DNA from: Hymenobacter lapidiphilus
GTDB taxonomy: Bacteria; Bacteroidota; Bacteroidia; Cytophagales; Hymenobacteraceae
NCBI RefSeq assembly: GCF_003417065.2
Contig: NZ_QVLT01000016.1
Location: 1-64,000, forward strand
DNA: 64,000 nucleotides
Direction of reading: 5' to 3'
Positions 17,401 to 24,121 of this stretch are shown here, piece by piece. The position numbers and the translations under genes were made by a program. The notes under the pieces were generated by a model, which ran no database searches, was not told the DNA's origin, and saw only the letters and a list, made by a program, of their open reading frames with translations. Each line of letters starts with the position of its first letter. The first letter of the stretch is position 1.

Positions 17401-17619
17401 CGGCACGCCGTTGATGGCCCGCTCCAGCGGCGTGGCCACGGCCTTGGCCAGCACTTCCGAGTTGGCCCCGGTTTATTTGGCCGTCACCGTCACCGAGGGC
17501 GGTACGATGTCGGGGAACTGGGTAATGGGCAGCGTAAACAGCGCCAGCCCCCCCAGCAGCGTAATAAAGAGCGAAATAACCAGCGACAAAACCGGCCGGC
17601 GAATGAAGAGTGCGAGCAT
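14462..17619 (-). pseudogene. RND efflux pump (HAE1/AcrB family), broken by a stop and a frameshift
   Basis: Translation from ATG 17619 gives MLALFIRRPVLSLVISLF and a normal AcrB-like N-terminus, but codon 49 is TAA (17473-17475) exactly where relatives have a Tyr after TAK (AK-stop-TGAN). Downstream the frame stays open for 880 codons and carries all expected domains: the first porter region, TM4 with VVDNAIVVVEA, and the second porter region. Near 14818 the reading NNIYAQVSL passes into a stop, while the next frame continues MLIGLLGKNAILIIEFA, so one base is missing inside the C-terminal membrane domain. The full gene would code for about 1052 residues. A GTG at 17454 could restart translation but would lack TM1. 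Two separate lesions argue for real decay, although sequence errors are possible. Confidence 0.9.
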
Positions 17620-17663
17620 TCTTTCTTGTTAGTGCTTTGAGCTTAGTTGGTAGTGTATAGGCT

Positions 17664-17753
17664 GGTAGGGGCGGGGCTTGTCCCCGCCCGCCGTTCGCAC
17701 CGTTTCAACGACAATCGTTCAACGGCGGGCGGGGATAAGCCCCGCACCCTACC
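17664..17753. repeat. Family A palindromic repeat, copy 2, inside the RND operon
   Basis: Arms GGTAGGGGCGGGGCTTGTCC and its imperfect reverse complement flank a spacer that contains CGTTTCAACG and CGTTCAACG. It lies between the adaptor stop and the pump start, within one operon. The adaptor stop codon (TAG at 17749-17751, minus strand) is the conserved TAG of the arm. Confidence 0.85.
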
Positions 17754-18891
17754 TGTTCAGCATCTCTTTCATCGTAACCAGCCGGGGCTTGATGATGGCG
17801 CCGTCGCGCAGCTCCTGGATGCCTTCGTACACCACCCGGTCGCCGGGCTTGAGGCCGGCCTTCACCACGTAGTAGTCGGCGAGGCGGACTTCGGGCTCGA
17901 ATGCCTGCTGGCTCACCTTGCCCCCTTTGCCCAGCAGGTACACGTAGTTCTTGTCCTGCACCTCAAACACCGATTTCTGGGGCACCAGCACGGCATCTTT
18001 CACCGTGTTGGTGAGCAGCACCTTGCCCGAGGCGCCGTGGCGCAGCAGGTATTTGGGGTTCTCGAAGCGGGCGCGGAAGGCAATGGAGCCGGTGTTGGGC
18101 GCAAACTGGGCCTCCACTGTTTCTACCTTGCCCTGCACCGGGTAAGTGCTGCCGTCGGCCAGAATGAGCGCGGCCACGTTGGTGGCGCGGGCCGAGTCCT
18201 GGCGGCGGGTCCTCACGTACTCCAGATAGTCGGTTTCCGACACGTTGAAGTAGGCGAAAACGTCGGCGGCATCGGAGATGGACGTGAGCAGGGTGCCGTC
18301 CTCAATCACGCTGCCCTTTTTGAGTGGAATACGGTTGATAACGCCATCAAAAGGGGCCTTAATGAGCGTGTACGACAGATCGAGGTTGGCCTGGGCCTGG
18401 GCCGAGAGCTGCTGCTGCACGGCGGCCTGGGCGGCGTGTAGCTTGGCGCGGGCCACATCGAGCTCCGTTTTAGAGATGATGTTTTTGCTCACTAACAGTT
18501 GAACACGCTCCAGCTCCAGCTCGGCTACGCGGGCATCGGCGCGGGCGCTGCCAAGGGCGGCTTTGGCCTGGCTGACGCGGCTACGGTACTCGGTGTCGTT
18601 GAGGCGGAACAGCGTCTGGCCCTTGCGCACGGTCTGGCCCTCGTCCACGTAAATTTCCTCCAGAAAGCCTTCAACCCGGGCTCGTACCTCCACGTTGCGC
18701 ACGGCCTGAATATCGGCCACGTAGCTGTGGGTGAGCACCGTGTCACGGGCGCTCAGGGCCGTCACCAGGATTTCGGGCAGTGTTTCTTTCTTAGGCGTGT
18801 CGGCTTGGGTTTCGGCCCCGCAGCCGGCGAGCGAAGCGGCGCAAAGCGGTAGCAGCAGCCAACGGAAACGGGAGAGCAGGGGCAGGGGCAT
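17749..18891 (-). CDS. RND efflux periplasmic adaptor lipoprotein (HlyD/AcrA family)
   Basis: The 380-residue protein starts MPLPLLSRFRWLLLPL at 18891 and has the lipobox LAGC. The adaptor signature follows: VEARVEGFLEEIYVDEGQTV (lipoyl half), a coiled-coil hairpin of about 60 residues, LIKAPFDGVINRIPLKKGSV (second lipoyl half), a beta-barrel domain and a membrane-proximal domain with KPGDRVVYEGIQEL. It bridges inner-membrane pump and outer-membrane duct. It is the first gene of the operon whose pump is now broken. The alternative upstream start adds 18 residues that precede the signal peptide and is less likely. Its stop codon lies in a family A repeat. Confidence 0.93.
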   Translation of the reverse strand: MPLPLLSRFRWLLLPLCAASLAGCGAETQADTPKKETLPEILVTALSARDTVLTHSYVADIQAVRNVEVRARVEGFLEEIYVDEGQTVRKGQTLFRLNDTEYRSRVSQAKAALGSARADARVAELELERVQLLVSKNIISKTELDVARAKLHAAQAAVQQQLSAQAQANLDLSYTLIKAPFDGVINRIPLKKGSVIEDGTLLTSISDAADVFAYFNVSETDYLEYVRTRRQDSARATNVAALILADGSTYPVQGKVETVEAQFAPNTGSIAFRARFENPKYLLRHGASGKVLLTNTVKDAVLVPQKSVFEVQDKNYVYLLGKGGKVSQQAFEPEVRLADYYVVKAGLKPGDRVVYEGIQELRDGAIIKPRLVTMKEMLNR

Positions 18892-19339
18892 TGAAGAGGA
18901 GTTGGGGAGGAAAGAAGTGCGTCGGATGGCAGCCCGACGGCACAAAAGTCCGCCCCTGGTATTAGGGTCAGGTTAAGCCTACATTAAAAAGCCTTAATGC
19001 CCCCTGCGCCCTCTGGCGGCTCCCCAGCACATTCCCACCCCGGCCTCCAGCCCAATAATGAGAGCCGCCCCCACCCATCACGCCAGCTACAGAAGCTAGG
19101 CTGTAAGATGTTGATAGACAGTATAGGTATAGTTCATTCGCTCCTCGCTCCTCGTTCCTCGCTGCTAAGGTCCCTGCATCCACTCGCGCGGCATGGCAGA
19201 GTACAGGTAGTCAGCAGGCATAGCTACCCAGCCGGCGGTGGGCCGGGAGCCGAAAGTGCGGCCGGATTTAAGAACGGATTAAGAACCTCCGATGCGAAGG
19301 AGTCGCTCGAAAAGCCACTGCCGGGCTTGCTTGGGGGCG
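18892..19339. other. Intergenic region with heptanucleotide tract
   Basis: This 448-base gap holds the promoter side of the RND operon (minus strand) and the 3' end of the Imm51-like gene. The only clear structure is at 19134-19168: five 7-base units, three of them ending CCTCG (CTCCTCG, CTCCTCG, TTCCTCG). No RNA gene or credible reading frame was seen. Confidence 0.4.
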
Positions 19340-19711
19340 CTACTCGAAAAAATCGGTGGGGTCGGCCTGGGCCAGGTACTTGCTCAAGGCCCCCAAATCG
19401 GCAAAGATGGGCTGCACCAGCACCAGTAACCGCGCCGTGGCGGCCGGTCCGTCGGTATAGGCGCGGAAAATCTCGCCCGCCCCGGCCAGCTCCACATGGT
19501 CAAGCAGCTCGGGGTCGTGCTCCTCCAGAATCGTTTCGATGTGCTCGGCCCAGCTGGCCCCGCCGCCCCCAAACCCGTACCGCTCGAACACCACGTAATA
19601 ATCATCCATGTCCGAGAGGTCCACCAGCAGGCGCTGCTGCCGCTCGGGCGTGGCCAGTTCCGGCGAAACTTCGGTGAGGATAAACGGGTGGGTGTCGGTG
19701 GGGTCGGGCAT
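19340..19711 (-). CDS. Imm51-like immunity family protein (orphan)
   Basis: The 123-residue acidic cytoplasmic protein has no signal peptide or membrane segment. The pattern ERYGFGGGGASWAEHIETIL, followed by LLDHVELAGAGEIFRAYTD and a C-terminal LSKYLAQADPTDFFE, resembles the Imm51 family of toxin-immunity proteins, in which a Gly-rich stretch precedes a conserved Trp and an acidic helix. The assignment is by remembered family pattern and is moderate. No polymorphic toxin or secretion gene is next to it, so it would be an orphan immunity gene or a stand-alone relative. I prefer ATG 19711 (MPDPTDTHPFIL) to the longer start at 19741. Confidence 0.65.
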   Translation of the reverse strand: MPDPTDTHPFILTEVSPELATPERQQRLLVDLSDMDDYYVVFERYGFGGGGASWAEHIETILEEHDPELLDHVELAGAGEIFRAYTDGPAATARLLVLVQPIFADLGALSKYLAQADPTDFFE

Positions 19712-20023
19712 GGGCCGCAAGGTACGCCGGGCAGTTATCAATTTCCCTTGCGTGAGAGTGGCCCCTTAGAATTCGCGTTGCCTTACTCAGCCAGTAAAGG
19801 AGCGGGCTTGCCATAATCCCAGTGTCACCGATTAAATTCTGGATACTGGCTTGGCTGAGCCCGGTGCCTGTTTCCTAAACAGCTTCACTGGCTCAGATGC
19901 CACCTGCGGCGAAACCCTGCGGTCGGGAGGGAAATATATTCCTGGCGGCGGCCCGAGCCCCAGGGAGGAGGGAGGCAGCCGAGCCCTTGCTGCGGATATG
20001 AGCTGGGGCACGGAGGAAAAAGA

Positions 20024-20071
20024 CTATGTCGCAAACATACGTCATAGCTATGTCGTATATTTGCGACATAG
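20024..20071 (+). promoter_or_regulatory. Tandem ArsR operators overlapping the ars promoter
   Basis: Two adjacent 24-bp imperfect palindromes lie directly before arsR. The first (20024-20047) runs from CTATGTCGCA to TACGTCATAG, the second (20048-20071) from CTATGTCGTA to TGCGACATAG. The half-site CTATGTCG recurs. The second palindrome contains TATATTTG (20056-20063), an exact Bacteroidota -7 element, so a bound repressor would cover the promoter. ArsR-family proteins bind such inverted repeats and are released by arsenite, so autoregulation of the whole operon is the natural reading. Confidence 0.75.
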
Positions 20072-20086
20072 CTCCCGGCTTCAGCC

Positions 20087-20437
20087 ATGACCTACGCCAA
20101 AACCGCCGCTTTCACCGCCGACCAGCAGCAGCTAGCCCGCGTGGCTAAGGCCCTGGCCCACCCGGCGCGGGTGGCCATCATTCAGCTGCTGGCCAGCAAG
20201 CATACCTGCATTTCGGGCGACATCGCGGCCGAGCTGCCGCTCTCGCGCACCACCGTTTTCCAGCATCTGCAGGAGCTGAAGGCCCTGGACCTGATTCGCG
20301 GCGAAATTGACGGGCTCACGGTTTGCTACTGCCTCAATACCGAGTTGCTGCGCCAGGTGCAGCAGCAGTTCACGGCCTTCTTCACGGAGGCTACGAGCGG
20401 CGCGGCCTGCGGGCCAGCCGATGCCTGCGCCTTCTAA
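20087..20437 (+). CDS. arsR: ArsR-family transcriptional repressor
   Basis: A 116-residue winged-helix regulator. LAHPARVAIIQLLA (about 23-36) is the typical helix before the DNA-binding motif, and ISGDIAAELPLSRTTVFQHLQELKALDLI is the helix-turn-helix. Cysteines at 41, 80 and 82 and a pair in the C-terminal tail (ACGPADACAF) are candidates for metalloid binding, but the classic ELCVCDL site is absent. It is the first gene of a plus-strand operon with an arsenite efflux pump, and two operator palindromes sit 16-63 bases upstream. Known members dissociate from DNA on binding As(III) or Sb(III). Confidence 0.92.
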   Translation: MTYAKTAAFTADQQQLARVAKALAHPARVAIIQLLASKHTCISGDIAAELPLSRTTVFQHLQELKALDLIRGEIDGLTVCYCLNTELLRQVQQQFTAFFTEATSGAACGPADACAF

Positions 20438-20442
20438 TTACC

Positions 20443-20477
20443 AGGCTGTTAGCTTTAAACTGGTAGCCGTTAGCATT
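20443..20477 (+). repeat. Degenerate heptanucleotide tract
   Basis: Five consecutive 7-base units (AGGCTGT, TAGCTTT, AAACTGG, TAGCCGT, TAGCATT) share a TAGC-type start. The tract lies in the 118-base gap between arsR and the DUF6428 gene. Function is unknown. Confidence 0.4.
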
Positions 20478-20555
20478 TTGTTGAATACCAAGCAGTCGCT
20501 TCAAGAACACCAGCACCGACATTCGATACCCTTGCTCTTTTTAACCTCCTCAACC

Positions 20556-21017
20556 ATGAACATTTCTGAAATGAAGCAGGCCCTGACGGGGCTGGAAGCC
20601 GTGAATTTCCGCTTGCCTACCGGCGAGTACCTGCCCGCGCATTTCCATGTTACGGAAGTGGGCCTGGTCAGCAAGCACTTCATCGACTGCGGCGGGGTGG
20701 AGCGTCGCGAAACCGTGGCCAACTTCCAGCTCTGGGAGGCTGGCGACTACGACCACCGGCTGGCCCCGCAGAGATTCCTGCACATCCTCAACCTCTCCGA
20801 TAAGATTCTGGGCAGCGAAAATCTGCCCATCGAAGTAGAGTACCAGCAGGTCACCATCGGCAAGTTCGGCCTCACCTTCGACGGTACCGATTTCGTGCTC
20901 ACGCCCAAGCAGACCGCCTGCCTGGCCCAGGATGCCTGCGGCATTCCCGATGCCCAGCAATTCTCCCTGCCGCAGCTGCAAATGGCCGCCTGCACCCCGG
21001 GCGGCGGGTGCTGCTAG
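20556..21017 (+). CDS. DUF6428 family protein in the arsenic operon
   Basis: The 153-residue protein begins MNISEMKQALTGLEAVNF and continues with LPAHFHVTEVGLVSKHFIDCGG, which I recognise as the DUF6428 pattern often found beside arsR in Bacteroidota. It has no signal peptide and no membrane segment. The HFHVTEVG stretch and a Cys in FIDCGG could bind a metal or metalloid. The C-terminus is Cys-rich (AACTPGGGCC, with further CLAQDACG before it). Arsenite chelation or delivery to the pump is a hypothesis only. It is the second gene of the operon, 118 bases after arsR. Confidence 0.8.
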   Translation: MNISEMKQALTGLEAVNFRLPTGEYLPAHFHVTEVGLVSKHFIDCGGVERRETVANFQLWEAGDYDHRLAPQRFLHILNLSDKILGSENLPIEVEYQQVTIGKFGLTFDGTDFVLTPKQTACLAQDACGIPDAQQFSLPQLQMAACTPGGGCC

Positions 21018-21081
21018 ATGTTCCTCAAGGGCTCAACCGGCAGATTGCGCCGTTCTGCTGTACGCCCTTTTTCTCCCGCTG

Positions 21082-21855
21082 ATGACCATTGCCTTTTTCT
21101 CCGACGTGCATGGCAACCTGCCGGCGCTGCAAGCCGTGCTGGCCGATATTGACCTGCGCCGGCCCGATATGATTTTCTGCCTGGGCGACTTGGTGGGCTA
21201 CGCGCCCTGGCCCAACGAAGTGGTGAACGAGGTGCGCCGGCGGGGCATCCCCACGCTGGCCGGCAACTACGACCAGGGCATCGGTTTGGCCCGCACGGAG
21301 TGCGGCTGCGCCTACAAAACCGACGTGGATAAGAACCTGGGCGCCCAAAGTATTGCCTACACCAACGCCGTGGTGGGCGACGATGAGCGGCGCTACCTGC
21401 GCCTGCTGCCCAAACATATGCGCCTCGATTTCGAGGACGAACCCTGCACGCTCAGCCTATTTATGGTGCACGGCTCACCGCACCGCATCAACCAATACCT
21501 GTTCGAGGACTTTCCCGAAGATAGTTTCCGCCGCCTACTGGAGGGGGCCGGGGCCGACATTCTGCTCTTCGGCCACACCCACAAGCCCTACCATCGGGCC
21601 ATTGCTTACGAGCATGCGGGCGAAACCCGCTACCGCCACGCGCTCAACATCGGCTCAGTGGGCAAGCCCAAGGATGGCGACCCCCGCGCCGCCTACCTGC
21701 TGCTCCACCTCGACGAGCACACCCGCCTGACCGAGCCTAGCAGCCTGCGCAGCGGGTTCGTGCGCGTGGCCTACAACGTGGAGCAGGCCGCCGCCGCCGT
21801 GGAGGCCTCGCCGCTGCCCAACGAGTACGCCGACATGCTCCGCAAAGCCTATTAG
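21082..21855 (+). CDS. Calcineurin-like metallophosphoesterase in the arsenic operon
   Basis: A 257-residue cytoplasmic phosphoesterase. The metal-binding motifs appear in the standard order: FSDVHGN (7-13), LGDLVGY (about 35-41), GNYDQG (about 62-67), MVHGSPH (about 132-138) and FGHTHKPY (about 169-176). The architecture resembles the YfcE/MJ0936-type small phosphodiesterases. A Cys-rich insert ([11 protein letters not shown]) follows the GNYD motif. It lies 64 bases after the DUF6428 gene and 4 bases before the arsenite pump, so it is clearly part of the ars operon. Its substrate there is unknown; hydrolysis of an arsenylated or stress-made phosphoester is speculation. The start [12 protein letters not shown] at 21082 is fixed by the first motif. 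Confidence 0.9.
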   Translation: MTIAFFSDVHGNLPALQAVLADIDLRRPDMIFCLGDLVGYAPWPNEVVNEVRRRGIPTLAGNYDQGIGLARTECGCAYKTDVDKNLGAQSIAYTNAVVGDDERRYLRLLPKHMRLDFEDEPCTLSLFMVHGSPHRINQYLFEDFPEDSFRRLLEGAGADILLFGHTHKPYHRAIAYEHAGETRYRHALNIGSVGKPKDGDPRAAYLLLHLDEHTRLTEPSSLRSGFVRVAYNVEQAAAAVEASPLPNEYADMLRKAY

Positions 21856-21859
21856 CCCC

Positions 21860-22957
21860 ATGCAAGCAACTCCCCTTACCGCCCCGGCCCCCGCCGCGCT
21901 GGCCGAAAAAAAGCTTTCGGGCCTTGACCGCGGCCTCACGCTCTGGATATTTCTGGCGATGGGGCTGGGCGTGGGCCTGGGCTACTTCGTGCCCGGCCTC
22001 AACGCCGCCGTCAACTACTTCTCGGTGGGCACCGTGAACGTGCCGCTGGCCATCGGCCTGATTCTGATGATGTACCCGCCGCTGGCCAAAGTCAAGTACG
22101 AGCAGCTGCCCACGGTTTTCCGCAACACCCGCATTATTGGGCTTTCGCTGGTTCTGAACTGGATAGTGGGGCCGCTGCTCATGTTCTTTCTGGCCATCTG
22201 GCTGCTGCCCGACAAGCCCGAGTACATGATGGGCCTGATTCTCATTGGTATTGCCCGCTGCATTGCCATGGTGCTGGTCTGGAACGATTTGGCCGACGGC
22301 AGCCGCGAGTACGCCGCCGGGTTGGTGGCGCTCAACTCCATCTTCCAGGTGCTGTTCTATGCGGTGCTGGCCTGGCTGTTCATCACGGTGCTGCCGCCGT
22401 ATTTTGGGCTGAAGGGCTACGCCGTGAACATTGGTATCTGGGACATTGCCCAGAGTGTGCTCCTCTACCTGGGCGTCCCGTTCGCGGCCGGTTTTGGCTC
22501 GCGCTTGGTGCTGCGCCGCCTCAAGGGCGACGCCTGGTACGAGCAGGTCTATATCCCGGCCATCAGCCCGATTACGCTGGGGGCTTTGCTGCTGACTATC
22601 GTGGTGATGTTCAGCCTCAAGGGCGAAACCATTGTGCAGGTGCCGCTCGATGTGCTGCGCATTGCCCTGCCGCTGGCCTTGTATTTCGGTATCATGTTCG
22701 TGGTCAGCTTTGCGGCTGGCAAGTGGCTGGGGGCCGATTACGCCGAGAATGCCAGCATCGCCTTCACGGCCACCGGCAACAACTTCGAGCTGGCCATTGC
22801 CGTGGCTATCGGGGTGTTCGGGCTGAACTCGGGCCAGGCATTTGCCGGCGTCATCGGTCCGCTGATTGAGGTGCCGGCCCTGATTGCGCTGGTCAACGTG
22901 GCCTTCTGGTCCCGCCGCCGCTGGTACGGCGGCAAACCGGTGGCCCCGACCGCGTAG
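21860..22957 (+). CDS. acr3: ACR3-family arsenite efflux permease
   Basis: The 365-residue membrane protein has about ten hydrophobic segments and the ACR3 signatures: [17 protein letters not shown] at the N-terminus, [38 protein letters not shown] with the conserved Cys needed for As(III) transport, and [23 protein letters not shown]3 exports arsenite from the cytoplasm using the proton motive force. It starts 4 bases after the phosphoesterase stop, which indicates translational coupling. No arsenate reductase (arsC) gene lies in the operon, so As(V) would need reduction by an enzyme coded elsewhere. Confidence 0.95.
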   Translation: MQATPLTAPAPAALAEKKLSGLDRGLTLWIFLAMGLGVGLGYFVPGLNAAVNYFSVGTVNVPLAIGLILMMYPPLAKVKYEQLPTVFRNTRIIGLSLVLNWIVGPLLMFFLAIWLLPDKPEYMMGLILIGIARCIAMVLVWNDLADGSREYAAGLVALNSIFQVLFYAVLAWLFITVLPPYFGLKGYAVNIGIWDIAQSVLLYLGVPFAAGFGSRLVLRRLKGDAWYEQVYIPAISPITLGALLLTIVVMFSLKGETIVQVPLDVLRIALPLALYFGIMFVVSFAAGKWLGADYAENASIAFTATGNNFELAIAVAIGVFGLNSGQAFAGVIGPLIEVPALIALVNVAFWSRRRWYGGKPVAPTA

Positions 22958-22971
22958 CTTCCTTCGTTTCA

Positions 22972-24072
22972 ATGCAGCCATTGTACATGAATTTCGCCAC
23001 CCTTCCCGTTACTGCTGACTTCACTGCCGACGTGCTCGTTATCGGGGCCGGCCAGAGTGGGCTGGCCGTGGGCTACTACCTGCGGCGGGCGGGTCTGGCC
23101 TTCGAGCTGCTCGACGACCAGCCGGCCCCCGGCGGGGCCTGGCCCCACGGCTGGAACTCGCTGCGGCTGTTCTCGCCGGCCGACGCCAGCTCCCTGCCGG
23201 GCTGGCTCATGCCGCGGCCAGCGGACAACAGCTTTCCTACCCGCGACGCGGTTATCGACTACCTCACGCGCTACGAGCAGCGGTACGAATTGCCGGTGCG
23301 GCGGCCCGTGCGCGTAGCCGCTATTCATCAATCTTCGCAGGGCGGTTTCGTAGTGCAAACCGATGCCGGAACATGGCGGGCCCGGGCGGTAGTATGCGCC
23401 ACGGGCAGCTGGCGCAACCCCTTCGTACCGGCTTACCTTGGGCAGGCCGGTTTTGGCGGGGTGCAGCTGCACTCGGCTCATTACCAGCAGGCGGCGCCCT
23501 TCGCCGGGCAGCGGGTGCTGGTAGTGGGCGGCGGCAACTCCGGGGCGCAGGTGCTGGCCGAAGTTTCCCGGGTGGCGCACACCACCTGGGTCACGGAAAA
23601 AGCCCCCCGCTTCCTGCCCGACGACGTGGACGGCCGGGTGCTCTTCACCCAGGCCACTCAGCGCTACCACGCCCAGGACGGCCAGGCGGCAGCGACCCCG
23701 CCCACGCTGGGCCACATCGTAATGGTAGACCCGGTGAAGGAGGCCCGCGGCCGGGGCGAGCTGGGTAGCGTGCGGCCGTTTGCGCGGTTCACGCCCACGG
23801 GCGTCGTCTGGGCCGATGGGCGCGAGCAGGCTGCAGATGCAGTTATCTGGTGCACCGGCTTCCGACCCGCCCTCTCATTTCTGGCAGACCTAGGAGTTAT
23901 GCAGCCAGATGGCCGGGTGGCCACTGTCGGCACGCGGGCCACCGCCTTGCCGGGTCTGTGGCTGGTAGGCTACGGCACCTGGACGGGTTTTGCGTCGGCT
24001 ACGCTCATCGGCGTGGGCCGCTCGGCTAGGGCCACAGCCGACGAAATCAAGGCGTTTCTGGCCCCCGGTTAA
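22972..24072 (+). CDS. arsO: ArsO-like flavin-dependent monooxygenase
   Basis: A 366-residue FAD/NADPH enzyme. The FAD motif is [19 protein letters not shown] (about 22-40), followed by PGGAW with the conserved Trp, LPGWLMPRP, and the second nucleotide motif [16 protein letters not shown] (about 180). [12 protein letters not shown] is the typical ATG-like closing motif. This set matches the ArsO group of putative flavin monooxygenases linked to arsenic operons, whose reaction is not firmly established. It starts 14 bases after acr3 and is the last gene of the operon, followed by a convergent TonB receptor gene at 49 bases. A start at the internal ATG (MNFATLP, 22987) is also possible. Confidence 0.88.
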   Translation: MQPLYMNFATLPVTADFTADVLVIGAGQSGLAVGYYLRRAGLAFELLDDQPAPGGAWPHGWNSLRLFSPADASSLPGWLMPRPADNSFPTRDAVIDYLTRYEQRYELPVRRPVRVAAIHQSSQGGFVVQTDAGTWRARAVVCATGSWRNPFVPAYLGQAGFGGVQLHSAHYQQAAPFAGQRVLVVGGGNSGAQVLAEVSRVAHTTWVTEKAPRFLPDDVDGRVLFTQATQRYHAQDGQAAATPPTLGHIVMVDPVKEARGRGELGSVRPFARFTPTGVVWADGREQAADAVIWCTGFRPALSFLADLGVMQPDGRVATVGTRATALPGLWLVGYGTWTGFASATLIGVGRSARATADEIKAFLAPG

Positions 24073-24121
24073 GCGTCGGCCGGGGAGGTGAGCTAGTGCC
24101 TCAGGCCTGACTCCGAAACCA

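Noticed and set aside
17473..17475. Recoding of the in-frame stop as selenocysteine or pyrrolysine
   Set aside because: The codon is TAA, which neither system uses, and relatives have Tyr there.
19134..19168. Minisatellite or coding repeat in the gap before the Imm51-like gene
   Set aside because: The 7-base period rules out a simple in-frame coding repeat, and no start or stop context supports a gene.
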